Assembly: GCF_001509405.1 (NCBI RefSeq)
Contig: NZ_CP011502.1
Coordinates: forward strand, 2,294,001 to 2,358,000
DNA: 64,000 bases
Source: Aeromicrobium erythreum
GTDB taxonomy: Bacteria; Actinomycetota; Actinomycetes; Propionibacteriales; Nocardioidaceae
Direction: 5' to 3'
Translations under genes and position numbers: made by a program
Shown here: positions 53,431-62,617 of the stretch, piece after piece
Position numbering within the stretch: the first letter of the stretch is position 1
How the letters are laid out: each line of letters begins with the position of its first letter
The notes under the pieces: generated by a model
What the model was told of the DNA's origin: nothing
Database searches by the model: none
Seen by the model: only the letters and a program-made list of their open reading frames with translations

Positions 53431-56361
53431 TCACTCCCAGAAGATGCGTTCGACGACCTGTCTCGCGTGCCGGGTGGCGCGCAGGTAGTCGTCGACCATG
53501 CGTTCGCTGTGCTGCTGACCGTACCCCAGCAGGTGCGCGACACCGGCGCGTTCCTCGCTCTGCTCCACCATCGACTCCGCCGGCTTGCCGCGCATGAGCA
53601 CGACGGCGTTGCGGATGCGGCTCACCAGCCGCCACGCGTGCAGCAGCACCTCGGCGTCGTCCGCGGTCACCAGCCCGGCGTCGGCAGCGGCTGCGAGGGC
53701 GCCGCAGGTCGACGTCGTGCGCAGTCCGGGAACCGCGTGGGCGTGCTGCAGCTGCAGGAGCTGCACGGTCCACTCGACGTCGGCGATGCCGCCGCGACCG
53801 AGCTTGAGGTGCGTCTTCGGGTTGGCGCCCCGCGGGAGGCGCTCGGCCTCGACACGGGCCTTGATGCGCCGGATCTCGCGGACCTGCGCGTCCGAGACGC
53901 CGCCGTCGGGCCAACGCAGGGGCTCGACGAGCGCCTCGAACCGGGCGCACAGGTCGGCGTCGCCGACGCTGGCGCGCGCACGCAGCAGGGCCTGGGCCTC
54001 CCACACCGCCGAGTACTTCTCGTAGTACGACGCGTAGGCGGCGAAGGAGCGCACGAGCGGTCCGTTGCGGCCGTCGGGTCGCAGCTCGGCGTCGACCTCG
54101 AGGGCCGGGTCGTCGCCGGGCGCGCCGAGGGTGGTGCGCAGCGACGTCGCGACGGCCGTGGCGGCAGCCGCCGCCTCCCCGTCGTCGGCGCCGGGCAGCG
54201 GCTCGTGCACGAACATGACGTCGGCGTCGGACCCGTAGCCCGACTCACGGCCGCCGAGGCGGCCCATGAGGACCACGGCCATGCGCGTCGGGAAGGGCTC
54301 CTTGCCGGCCTCCTCCCGCTGGCGGGCGACGGCCCCGATCGAGGCGGTGAGCGCGGCGCCGAGCGTCGCCTCCGTGAGGTCGGACAGCGCGGTGCCGACC
54401 TCGTCGATGTCGAGCCGGCCGAGGACGTCGGCGATGCCGATGCGCGACAGCTCCCGGCGTCGCACGCGTCGGACGGCCTTGATGGCCTGGTCGGGCCGGG
54501 TGTGGCGCCTGGCAGCGAGCTGCATCTCCCCGCGCAGGCGCTCGGCGTCCCTGGGCACCAGCTCGGCGTCGTCGCCGAGCAGCGCGACGGCGTCGGGCGC
54601 ACGCTGGACCAGGTCGGACACGTAGCGGCTCGACCCGACGACCGCCGCGAGCTGCTCGGCACCCTCGCCCTCGTCGCGCAGCTTGCGCAGGTACCAGTGC
54701 GACTCCCCCAGCGACTCGCTGATCCGTCGGAACGCGAGCAGGCCGGCGTCGGGCGCGGGCGACTCCGCGAACCACTGCAGCATGGCCGGCAGCAGCGAGC
54801 GCTGGATCGCCGCGCGTCGGGACACGCCTGACGTGAGCGCCTGGATGTGCGCGAGGGCGCCCTTGGGGTCCTTGAAGCCGAGCGCCATGAGCCGGGCCTG
54901 CGCCGCCTCGGGCGTGAGCCGCAGGCCCTCGTCGGGCAGGGAGGTGACCGCCTCCAGGAGCGGTTGGTAGAAGAGCTTCTCGTGCAGGCGTCGCACGAGG
55001 CGCTTGTGCGCCTGCCAGTCCTTGACCAGACCCTCGGCCGGGTTCGCCCGGTAGCCCATGGACCGGCCGAGGCGTCGCAGGTCCTCCTCGTCGTCGGGCA
55101 CGACGTGGTTGCGCCGCAGCCGGTAGAGCTGGATGCGGTGCTCCAGGGTGCGCAGGAACTCGTAGGCGTCCTCCAGGGCGGCACCGTCGCGCCGGCCGAC
55201 GTAGCCACCCTCCGTGAGCTCGCGCAGCGCCTCCAGCGTGGTGGGGCTGCGCAGCGACGCGTCGCCCCGACCGTGCACGAGCTGCAGCAGCTGCACCGAG
55301 AACTCGACGTCGCGCAGGCCGCCCGACCCGAGCTTCAGCTGCCGCTCGCGCTGCTGCGACGGGATGTTCTCGATGACGCGCGTGCGCATGGCGCGGACGT
55401 CGCGCACGAAGTTCTCGCGGGTGCTGGCCTCCCAGACCTTCGGCGACAGCGCGTCGAGGTAGGCCTGGCCGAGCTCCGCGTCGCCCGCCGCGAACCGTGC
55501 CTTCAGCAGCGCCTGGAACTCCCACGTCGACGCCCACCGGTCGTAGTAGGCGACGTGGCTGCGCAGCGTGCGGCTCAGCGGACCCTGGGTCCCCTCGGGT
55601 CGCAGGTTCGCGTCGACCTCCCAGATGGTGCCCTCGCGGGTGTGGTCGGAGCAGAGGCGCATCATGGCCGATGCGAGACGTGCGGCGATCCGTCCCGCCA
55701 CCTGCTCGTCGGCGCCGTCGGCGGGCTCGTGCACGAAGATCACGTCGACGTCGCTGACGTAGTTCAGCTCGCGGCCGCCGGTCTTGCCCATCGCCATGAC
55801 CGCCAGCCGCACGCAGTCGGCGTCGGGCTCGTCGCGGCGTGCGAGGTCGAGGGCGGCGCCCAGCGTCGCCATGGCGAGGTCGGCGAGCTCGGCCGACGAC
55901 TCCTCGAAGCTGGTCAGCGCGGTGAGGTCGCGGGCGGCGACGTGCAGCAGCTTGCGGCGGTAGGCGACGCGCAGGGCGTCGGCGTCGTCGGCGTCACCGA
56001 GCTGCTGGCGCATGAGGTCGAGGTCGAGCGGGACGGGCGACAGCCGGTCGGCGGCGAGGTCCTCGACGTGCTGCGGGTGCCGGGCGAGGAAGTCGCCGAG
56101 CGCCTCGCTGGTGCCGAGGACGATGAGGAGCCGCTGCCGCAGCTCCGCGTCGCCCCGCAGCGTCGCGAGCAGCCGCTCGACCCCCCACGTCTCCGCGATC
56201 GCCACCAGCGACGCGAGCGCGGTGTCGGGGCTCGCGACCGATGCCACCTGCTCCACCAGCGCGTCGTCGATGCCGTCGAGGCGGGCGAGGTGGGCCGCGG
56301 CCGCCGCCCCGTCGCGGAATCCACGACGCGCCAGGGCCAGCTCGGGAGACTCGGGGGGCAC
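53431..56361 (-). CDS. glnE: bifunctional glutamine synthetase adenylyltransferase/deadenylase
   Basis: Protein of 976 aa with two nucleotidyltransferase halves: MGKTGGRELNYVSDVDVIF in the N-terminal deadenylating half and GRLGGRESGYGSDADVMF in the C-terminal adenylylating half. It modifies GlnA1 (Tyr401) to adjust activity to nitrogen supply. GTG start six bases after TAGCCT (56368-56373). In Mycobacterium it lies directly next to glnA1 and glnA2; here glnA1 is 31 kb away and glnA2 is separated by the composite repeat. Confidence 0.95.
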   Translation of the reverse strand: MPPESPELALARRGFRDGAAAAAHLARLDGIDDALVEQVASVASPDTALASLVAIAETWGVERLLATLRGDAELRQRLLIVLGTSEALGDFLARHPQHVEDLAADRLSPVPLDLDLMRQQLGDADDADALRVAYRRKLLHVAARDLTALTSFEESSAELADLAMATLGAALDLARRDEPDADCVRLAVMAMGKTGGRELNYVSDVDVIFVHEPADGADEQVAGRIAARLASAMMRLCSDHTREGTIWEVDANLRPEGTQGPLSRTLRSHVAYYDRWASTWEFQALLKARFAAGDAELGQAYLDALSPKVWEASTRENFVRDVRAMRTRVIENIPSQQRERQLKLGSGGLRDVEFSVQLLQLVHGRGDASLRSPTTLEALRELTEGGYVGRRDGAALEDAYEFLRTLEHRIQLYRLRRNHVVPDDEEDLRRLGRSMGYRANPAEGLVKDWQAHKRLVRRLHEKLFYQPLLEAVTSLPDEGLRLTPEAAQARLMALGFKDPKGALAHIQALTSGVSRRAAIQRSLLPAMLQWFAESPAPDAGLLAFRRISESLGESHWYLRKLRDEGEGAEQLAAVVGSSRYVSDLVQRAPDAVALLGDDAELVPRDAERLRGEMQLAARRHTRPDQAIKAVRRVRRRELSRIGIADVLGRLDIDEVGTALSDLTEATLGAALTASIGAVARQREEAGKEPFPTRMAVVLMGRLGGRESGYGSDADVMFVHEPLPGADDGEAAAAATAVATSLRTTLGAPGDDPALEVDAELRPDGRNGPLVRSFAAYASYYEKYSAVWEAQALLRARASVGDADLCARFEALVEPLRWPDGGVSDAQVREIRRIKARVEAERLPRGANPKTHLKLGRGGIADVEWTVQLLQLQHAHAVPGLRTTSTCGALAAAADAGLVTADDAEVLLHAWRLVSRIRNAVVLMRGKPAESMVEQSEERAGVAHLLGYGQQHSERMVDDYLRATRHARQVVERIFWE

Positions 56362-56455
56362 GCTCGCAGGCTACCGGGGGTGGGTGGAGGTGCTGTGACG
56401 TGCTGGGGGCGTGGGTGGGGTGTGGGTGTGGCTCGGCCTGCGGGTGCGTCAGCTC

Positions 56456-56660
56456 GGCTTCTCGTTCGGGTGCGGCTGCGTCGGCGCGGCTTCTCGTTCG
56501 GGTGGGGCTGCGTCAGCGCGGCTTCTCGTTCGGGTGGGGTTGCGTCAGTGTGGCTTCTCGTTCGGGTGGGATTGCGTCAGTGTGGCTTCTCGTTCGGGTG
56601 GGGCTGCGTCGGCGCGGCTTCTCGTTCGGGTGGGGCTGCGTCGGCGCGGCTTCGACTCGT
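56456..56660. repeat. 32-bp tandem repeat array (VNTR)
   Basis: Six full copies of a 32-base unit beginning ggcttctcgttcggg start at 56456, 56488, 56520, 56552, 56584 and 56616, then a partial copy at 56648. Copies differ at a few positions. There are no unique spacers, so it is not CRISPR. The array forms the left arm of composite repeat copy 2. Confidence 0.93.
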
Positions 56661-57194
56661 CCTGCGTTCCGAAAGGGCCTCGACCGGGCGGCTGGCAGGG
56701 GCGGCGGCTCGGATTCTCGGGCTGTAGCTCGCGGGGGGCGCAAGAATCCGCGTTTGCGCGTCCCATCGGTGGATCTACAACCTTCTCAGCGCTCTACAGG
56801 TGGCATATCCACCGCCGGCGGGGCTAGACGTGGCAGAGATTCTCCCTTCTCGTGGACCGTGCCACGAGAAGGGAGAAGCGTTGCCCACCCCAACGCAAAA
56901 GGCACCCAAGATTCTTCATTCGCGCGTAGAAGGTCTAACGCTTCTGCGTTGGTGACGGGATCCCGTAGCAAACGCAGAACCCTTGGCCCTCCAACGCACG
57001 TACGCAGATTCTTGGGTCCCGCGCGGGCCACAGCCCGAGTGCCCAATCCAGCGCGGTCGCCAGCCGCCCGGTCGAGGCCCTTTCGGAGACCACACCCAGC
57101 GGAAGCCGAGACAGCGCACCACCGAGCCCAGATCCCCTGCGGCAGCGCACCGCCCGAGTCAAGACCCCCGAAGGCAGCGCACCAGCAAGGTCAC
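56456..57194. repeat. composite inverted-repeat element, copy 2 (uninterrupted)
   Basis: Fills most of the glnE-glnA2 gap. Left arm: the 32-bp array and then ccgaaagggcctcgaccggg (from about 56669); right arm: the complement ending gcaaggtcac at 57194. A perfect 16-base hairpin stem (ttctcccttctcgtgg at about 56842, partner ending about 56879) and gcgtttgcgcgtcccatcgg sit in the centre, as in copy 1. It shows the sequence at the IS30 target site (aacgcttctgcgttggtgacg) before insertion. No gene seen. Confidence 0.8.
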
Positions 57195-57223
57195 GGCCGA
57201 CGAGCAGCCGACCACCCCGCCCG

Positions 57224-58561
57224 TCAGAGGACGGGCAGGAGGCGGTCGATCTCGAACTGGGTCACCTGGGAGCGGTAGGCGTCCCACTCCTGGCGCTTGT
57301 TGCGCAGGAAGAAGTCGAAGACGTGCTCGCCGAGGGTCTCGGCGACGAGCTCGCTGCTCTCCATCTCGCGGATCGCCTCGTCGAGGTTGCGCGGCATGGG
57401 GGTCAGGCCCATCGTCTTGCGCTCGCGGTCGGTGAGCGACCAGACGTTGTCCTCGGTCTCGGGCGGCAGGGTCGAGCCGTTCTCGATGCCCTTCAGTCCG
57501 GCGGCGAGGACGAGTGCGTAGGTGAGGTAGGGGTTGCAGCCGGCGTCGATCCCGCGGTGCTCGACGCGCGCCGAGCCACTCTTGTGCGGCTTGTACATCG
57601 GCACCCGCACGAGCGCGGAGCGGTTGTTGTGGCCCCAGCTCAGGTAGTTGGGGGCCTCGTAGCCGCTCGCGAGCCGCTTGTAGGAGTTGACCCACTGGTT
57701 CGTGACGGCGGTGATCTCCGCCGTGTGCTCGAGGACGCCCGCGATGAAGGAGCGGCCGGTGGCGCTCAGCTGGTACTCGGCACCCGCCTCGTAGAAGGCG
57801 TTCTCGTCGCCCTCGAACAGCGACAGGTGCGTGTGCATCGCGGAGCCGGGGTGCTCGGTGAACGGCTTGGGCATGAAGGAGGCCCACTTGCCCTGGCTGA
57901 GCGCGACCTCGCGGACGACGGTGCGGAACGTCATCACGTTGTCGGCGGTGGAGAGCGCGTCGGCGTAGCGCAGGTCGATCTCCTGCTGCCCCGGTCCGCC
58001 CTCGTGGTGGCTGAACTCGACGCTGATGCCCATGTTCTCGAGCATCGTGATGACCTCGCGACGGAAGTCCTGGCCGCCACCCTGCGCCGTGTGGTCGAAG
58101 TAGCCGGAGTCGTCGACCGGGACCGGCCGTCCGCCGACGTCGGGCTTGCCCCGGAAGACGTAGAACTCGATCTCCGGGTGGGTGTAGAAGGTGAAGCCGG
58201 CCTCCGAGGCCTTCGTCAGCGTCCGCTTGAGCACGTGCCGCGGGTCGGCGAACGACGGCGACCCGTCGGGCATCGCGATGTCGCAGAACATGCGCGCCGT
58301 CGCGGGCGCCTCGCCCCGCCACGGCAGGATCTGGAAGGTCGACGGATCGGGCTTGAGCAGCATGTCGGCCTCGTGCACGCGGGCGAACCCCTGGATCGCC
58401 GACCCGTCGAAGCCGATGCCCTCGCTGAAGGCCCCCTCCAGCTCGGCCGGGGCGATGGCGACCGACTTCAGCGAGCCAAGCACGTCGGTGAACCAGAGCC
58501 GCACGAACCGGACGTCACGCTCCTCGAGCGCCCGGAGGACGAAGTCTTCCTGCTTACCCAT
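57224..58561 (-). CDS. glnA2: glutamine synthetase type I paralogue (GlnA2)
   Basis: GSI-alpha-type protein of 445 aa with FDGSAIQGF, HPEIEFYVFRG, GSAMHTHLSLF and NPYLTYALVLA. The adenylylation tyrosine of GlnA1 is replaced (NVWSLTDRE, Trp), so GlnE probably does not regulate it. In mycobacteria GlnA2 is catalytically active; in streptomycetes related paralogues act on polyamines, so glutamine synthesis is likely but not certain. The start follows gAGACT by six bases. Confidence 0.92.
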   Translation of the reverse strand: MGKQEDFVLRALEERDVRFVRLWFTDVLGSLKSVAIAPAELEGAFSEGIGFDGSAIQGFARVHEADMLLKPDPSTFQILPWRGEAPATARMFCDIAMPDGSPSFADPRHVLKRTLTKASEAGFTFYTHPEIEFYVFRGKPDVGGRPVPVDDSGYFDHTAQGGGQDFRREVITMLENMGISVEFSHHEGGPGQQEIDLRYADALSTADNVMTFRTVVREVALSQGKWASFMPKPFTEHPGSAMHTHLSLFEGDENAFYEAGAEYQLSATGRSFIAGVLEHTAEITAVTNQWVNSYKRLASGYEAPNYLSWGHNNRSALVRVPMYKPHKSGSARVEHRGIDAGCNPYLTYALVLAAGLKGIENGSTLPPETEDNVWSLTDRERKTMGLTPMPRNLDEAIREMESSELVAETLGEHVFDFFLRNKRQEWDAYRSQVTQFEIDRLLPVL

Positions 58562-58614
58562 GGCCAGAGTCTCGCACGGGTCGTGTTACGGCGATGTTTC
58601 GTGGTCGAGGCGGC

Positions 58615-59013
58615 TCAGGGGATCGTCGGCACGCCGTCGTCGACCATCCTTCCGCGGACGTACTGCCACCCCTCGTCGGTCCGCGCGAAACGACTCACCT
58701 CGTGCAGGACGCCCGGCTCGTCGGCGAGGTAGGCGGCCCGGAACTCCACCACGCCGAACGCGTCGCCGACGTCGCCGGCCTCGGTGCGCAGCACCTCCAG
58801 CCCGAGCCACTCGAGGCCCGGGTCGTGGTCGACGCGCCTCGGACGGGTGGTCGGGTGCCAGGTGCGCAGCAGGTGCCCGCCGTCGCCGCGGACGTACGCG
58901 GTGTACCGCGACCGCATGAGTCGCTCCGCCGTCGGCGCTGCCTCGCCGTCGAGGTAGGGCCGGCAGCAGTCGTCGAAGGGTGCACCGGTGCCGCACGGCC
59001 AGGTCCTGGCCAT
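58615..59013 (-). CDS. YchJ family (SEC-C/NTF2-like) protein
   Basis: Protein of 132 aa. N-terminal zinc-binding CPCG-like motif here reads WPCGTGAPFDDCCRPYLDG, followed by a YchJ-like NTF2 fold with LMRSRYTAYVRGD. Function unknown. The ATG at 59013 follows cATCAT by six bases; six extra upstream residues are rejected. Divergent from nadE. Confidence 0.85.
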   Translation of the reverse strand: MARTWPCGTGAPFDDCCRPYLDGEAAPTAERLMRSRYTAYVRGDGGHLLRTWHPTTRPRRVDHDPGLEWLGLEVLRTEAGDVGDAFGVVEFRAAYLADEPGVLHEVSRFARTDEGWQYVRGRMVDDGVPTIP

Positions 59014-59054
59014 GACGACATGATGCGGCACGCTCGACGCCCTAGGCTGACCAC

Positions 59055-60815
59055 GTGCCTCAGCTCCGACTCGCCCTTGCTCAGGTCAACCCGCGTCTCG
59101 GCGACCTCGACGGCAACGTCGAGCTCGTCGTCGCGGCCGCGCACGAGGCGGCGCAGGCGGGTGCCCACCTGCTGGTGCTGCCGGAGATGGTGCTCAACGG
59201 CTACCCGGTGGAGGACCTCGCCTACCGCCTGAGCTTCATCGACGGCACCCGCGCGCACGTCCCGGCGCTCGCCACCCGCCTGGCCGACGAGGGGCTGGGC
59301 GACCTCGTCGTCGTCGTCGGGCACCTCGACACCGCGAAGGACCACATCGACACCGAGCGGCTCGGGGTGCCGAAGAACGCACCCACCAACTCCGCGTCGG
59401 TGATCACGGGCGGGCGCGTCGTCACCCGCTACGACAAGCACCACCTGCCGAACTACGGCGTGTTCGACGAGTTCCGACACTTCGTGCCTGGCGACGAGAC
59501 GCAGGTCGTGCAGGTGCACGGCGTCGACGTCGCCATCGCCATCTGCGAGGACATCTGGCAGGACGGTCCCTCCGCGGCAGCCGACGCCGCCGAGGCCGGG
59601 CTGCTGGTCGTGCTCAACGGCTCCCCGTACGAGGCCGCGAAGGACGACACCCGGCTCGAGCTCTGCGCCCGACGCGCGCGCGAGGGCAGCTGCGCCCTCG
59701 CCTACGTGAACCTCGTCGGCGGCCAGGACGAGCTGGTCTTCGACGGCGACTCCCTCGTCGTCGACGCCGCCGGCGAGCTCGTCGCCCGCGCCGCGCAGTT
59801 CGAGCCCGAGCTGCTCGTCGTCGACCTCGACCTGCCCGCCGCGACGGCTCCGATGCCCGACCCCGACGCCCGCTTCGCCGGACTCCGGGTCGAGCGCACG
59901 GTCGTCTCGTCCGAGCCGCTGGAGCCGTACGAGCCGCTGGAGCCGCGTGTCGCCGAGCGGTGGGACGACCTCGGCGAGCGCTACTGGGCGATCGTGCTCG
60001 GCCTGCGCGACTACGTGCACAAGAACGGCGGTCGCTCGGTCCTGCTGGGGCTCTCGGGCGGCATCGACTCGACGCTCGTCGGCGCGATCGCGGTCGACGC
60101 GCTGGGTGCCGAGAACGTCTTCGGGGTGTCGAACCCGAGTGCGTGGTCGACCGACCACAGCCGCAGCGACGCCGCCGAGCTCGCGCGACGCACGGGGCTG
60201 CAGCTCGACACCGTCCCGATCGCCCCCATCTTCGAGGCCTACCAGGACGCGCTGCACCTCGACGGGATCGCCGAGGAGAACCTGCAGGCCCGCATCCGCG
60301 CCGTGATCTGGATGGGCCTGTCGAACCAGCACGGGCACCTGGTGCTCGCCTGCGGCAACAAGTCCGAGCTGGCCACCGGCTACTCGACGATCTACGGCGA
60401 CGCGGTCGGCGCGTACGCACCCATCAAGGACCTGCCGAAGACCCTCGTCTGGGAGGTGTCGCGCTGGCGCAACCGCTGGGCCGAGGAGCAGGGCGAGCAG
60501 CCGCCGATCCCCGAGAACGCGATCGACAAGGAGCCGTCGGCCGAGCTGCGTCCCGGCCAGCTCGACTCCGACTCCCTGCCGTCCTACGACCTGCTCGACG
60601 CCGTGCTCGACGCCTACGTCGAGCGCGACCTGGGCGCCGCGGCCGTGGTGGCCGAGGGCTTCGACCCTGCGCTCGTGGAGCGGGTCGTGACGCTGGTCGA
60701 CAAGGCCGAGTACAAGCGCCGCCAGTACCCGCCGGGCCCGAAGGTCAGCCGACGCAACTTCGGCCGCGACCGGCGCGTGCCGATGACGAACGGGTGGCGC
60801 GAGTCGCTCGACTGA
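59055..60815 (+). CDS. nadE: glutamine-dependent NAD+ synthetase
   Basis: Two-domain enzyme of 586 aa. An N-terminal nitrilase-like glutaminase (about 1-270, nucleophile Cys164 in AICEDIW) supplies ammonia to a C-terminal NAD synthetase with the PP-loop LSGGIDST (from Ser334). It makes NAD from nicotinate adenine dinucleotide. GTG start six bases after TAGGCT (59043-59048). The C-terminus contains [15 protein letters not shown], typical for the family. Confidence 0.95.
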   Translation: MPQLRLALAQVNPRLGDLDGNVELVVAAAHEAAQAGAHLLVLPEMVLNGYPVEDLAYRLSFIDGTRAHVPALATRLADEGLGDLVVVVGHLDTAKDHIDTERLGVPKNAPTNSASVITGGRVVTRYDKHHLPNYGVFDEFRHFVPGDETQVVQVHGVDVAIAICEDIWQDGPSAAADAAEAGLLVVLNGSPYEAAKDDTRLELCARRAREGSCALAYVNLVGGQDELVFDGDSLVVDAAGELVARAAQFEPELLVVDLDLPAATAPMPDPDARFAGLRVERTVVSSEPLEPYEPLEPRVAERWDDLGERYWAIVLGLRDYVHKNGGRSVLLGLSGGIDSTLVGAIAVDALGAENVFGVSNPSAWSTDHSRSDAAELARRTGLQLDTVPIAPIFEAYQDALHLDGIAEENLQARIRAVIWMGLSNQHGHLVLACGNKSELATGYSTIYGDAVGAYAPIKDLPKTLVWEVSRWRNRWAEEQGEQPPIPENAIDKEPSAELRPGQLDSDSLPSYDLLDAVLDAYVERDLGAAAVVAEGFDPALVERVVTLVDKAEYKRRQYPPGPKVSRRNFGRDRRVPMTNGWRESLD

Positions 60816-60969
60816 CCTGCGGCGCGAACCCCAGCGCACACCGTGCGCACACCCGGCACACCCGGGGCATGACCTGGGGCACAGCGACGTGACAAACGTC
60901 GTCGATGCGGCAGGATGGTCCTCGTCCGTGGACCCCCACCGAGGGGCTGCGAGAAGAGAGGGAACCACC

Positions 60970-61905
60970 ATGTCCGAACCCACCCCTGCCCCCGCGACCG
61001 GCACGAGCACCTCGGCGGAGGAGCCCGCCCCCTATGGCGGCGGCCCGTCGGCGTCGGCGACGTCCGTCGGCACCGCGGCCACCGGCCCGACGACCGACCC
61101 CGCGATCCGTCGTGTGCGCACCCACCACCTGCAGCAGTGGAAGGAGCAGGGCCACAAGTGGGTCATGCTCACCACGTACGACCAGTACACGGCCGCGACG
61201 TTCGACGAGGCCGGTGTGCCCGTGCTGTTCATCGGCGACTCCGCCGCGAACAACGTCTTCGGCTACGCGTCGTCCCTCCCGGTGACGGTCGACGAGCTGC
61301 TGCCGCTGGTCAAGGCCGTCACCCGCACCGCCCGTCGCGCGCTCGTGGTGGCCGACCTGCCGTTCGGCTCCTACCAGCGCTCCCCCGAGCAGGCGTACGA
61401 CACGGCCGTGCGGTTCATGAAGGAGGGCGAGGCGCACGTGGTCAAGCTCGAGGGCGGTGCCGAGATGGCGCCGCAGATCGAGCTGCTGACGAAGGGCGCG
61501 GTGCCCGTGATGGCCCACATCGGCTTCACGCCGCAGTCCGAGCACGCCCTCGGCGGCTACCGGGTGCAGGGTCGCGGAGACGCGGCGTCACGGCTCATGG
61601 AGGACGCCCTCGCGGTGCAGGAGGCCGGCGCCTCCTCGGTCGTCATGGAGATGGTGCCCGCGCCCATCGCCGCCGAGATCACCGAGCGGCTGCACATCCC
61701 GACCATCGGCATCGGTGCCGGGCCGAGCTGCGACGCCCAGGTCCTGGTCTGGCAGGACATGCTCGGCCTGCGCACGGGCAAGGCGCCGCGCTTCGTCAAG
61801 CGCTACGCCGACCTGCACGGCATCATCCTCGGCGCCGCGCAGGAGTTCGCAGCCGACGTCGCGTCCGGCACCTTCCCGGCCCCGGAGCACTCCTTCGACG
61901 CCTGA
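60970..61905 (+). CDS. panB: 3-methyl-2-oxobutanoate hydroxymethyltransferase
   Basis: First enzyme of pantothenate synthesis, 311 aa. Core patterns: [44 protein letters not shown], and [22 protein letters not shown]. It has an N-terminal extension of about 40 Thr/Ala/Pro-rich residues absent from most homologues; an internal start is possible, but agagaggg before the ATG at 60970 supports this one. No panC or panD nearby. Confidence 0.94.
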   Translation: MSEPTPAPATGTSTSAEEPAPYGGGPSASATSVGTAATGPTTDPAIRRVRTHHLQQWKEQGHKWVMLTTYDQYTAATFDEAGVPVLFIGDSAANNVFGYASSLPVTVDELLPLVKAVTRTARRALVVADLPFGSYQRSPEQAYDTAVRFMKEGEAHVVKLEGGAEMAPQIELLTKGAVPVMAHIGFTPQSEHALGGYRVQGRGDAASRLMEDALAVQEAGASSVVMEMVPAPIAAEITERLHIPTIGIGAGPSCDAQVLVWQDMLGLRTGKAPRFVKRYADLHGIILGAAQEFAADVASGTFPAPEHSFDA

Positions 61906-61926
61906 CAAGGCCCGCCGGCAGGGCCC

Positions 61927-62072
61927 GTTCACGTGGGGCCCCACGTAAACAGGCTCTCCCCCACGCAAACATGCGCCCGACCTGCGCGTTTACGTGGGGC
62001 CCCACGTGAACGGGCTCTCCCCCACGGAAACACGCGCCCGATCTGCACGTTTGCGTGGGGCCCCACGCAAAC
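61927..62072. repeat. 61-bp tandem repeats with palindromic cores
   Basis: Three 24-base palindromic cores (centre acgtggggccccacgt or gcgtggggccccacgc) lie at 61927-61950, 61988-62011 and 62049-62072, exactly 61 bases apart. The spacers (ggctctcccccacg...cgcccga) are nearly identical. The third core has a compensatory a/t to g/c change on both sides. Located between the convergent panB and a membrane-protein gene, so possibly a terminator. Confidence 0.92.
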
Positions 62073-62074
62073 GA

Positions 62075-62347
62075 TCAGACCTGCCAGCCCCAGGCGAGCA
62101 CGCCCACTGCGTTGAGGGCGACCCAGGCCGCGAGAGCGTACACCGGCACCCAGGGTGCGTCGGCGGGGCGGGTGGCGATGCGGCGGCGCAGCAGCGGGAC
62201 GAAGGACGCCAGCACGAGCAGGTGCAGGACGATGCCCCACCACGGTGCGTAGAGGACGGTCGAGACGACGAGCCACAGCATGACGACGAGGCCGCCGACC
62301 CCGATCCACGGGCCCGACCGCTCCCGCTCGCGTCGCGTGCGCCTCAC
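62075..62347 (-). CDS. small membrane protein
   Basis: Protein of 90 aa with basic N-terminus and three hydrophobic segments (about 15-35, 37-52, 65-85). No family recognised. The GTG at 62347 overlaps the stop of the upstream gene (GTGA), so the two are coupled; a longer frame upstream is rejected for that reason. Confidence 0.65.
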   Translation of the reverse strand: MRRTRRERERSGPWIGVGGLVVMLWLVVSTVLYAPWWGIVLHLLVLASFVPLLRRRIATRPADAPWVPVYALAAWVALNAVGVLAWGWQV

Positions 62348-62541
62348 GGGCGAGGTGCGTCGTCGTTCCAGTCCGGGTCGTTGTCCCACGACTCGTTGCG
62401 CTCCTGGACCGTCTCCAGGGCGTGCTCGGCGGCAGCGTGCGTCGGGTACGGGCCGAGGCGGTCGGAGGCCTTGCAGCCGTCCTCACCCTCGACGGTGTGG
62501 TGCTTCAGGCAGAAGTAGAAGGCAGGGGCTTCGGCACTCAT
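62344..62541 (-). CDS. small conserved actinobacterial protein
   Basis: Acidic protein of 65 aa: FYFCLKHHTVEGEDGCKASDRLGPY, then an Ala-rich helix and a WDNDPDWNDD tail. It matches a small conserved actinobacterial family sometimes likened to SPOR domains. Two Cys and two His could bind a metal. ATG follows cAGGAT by six bases. Divergent from map. Confidence 0.75.
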   Translation of the reverse strand: MSAEAPAFYFCLKHHTVEGEDGCKASDRLGPYPTHAAAEHALETVQERNESWDNDPDWNDDAPRP

Positions 62542-62617
62542 GACGCCATCCTGCCGCACCGCGCGCGCCGCCGCCCCTCACCCGGGTCCGCTCCGGCCGC
62601 CCTCGTAGCATGCCTGG

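Noticed and set aside
56456-56660. Possible CRISPR array
   Set aside because: Repeats are contiguous with no unique spacers, and no cas gene is in the window.
56411-56827. Glycine/arginine/serine-rich repetitive frames over the 32-bp array
   Set aside because: The unit length is not a multiple of three, so the apparent protein repeat is only the DNA repeat read through successive frames.
61927-62072. Attachment or recombination sites at the tandem palindromes
   Set aside because: Regular 61-base tandem spacing and the convergent-gene position fit terminators or protein sites better; no recombinase is present.
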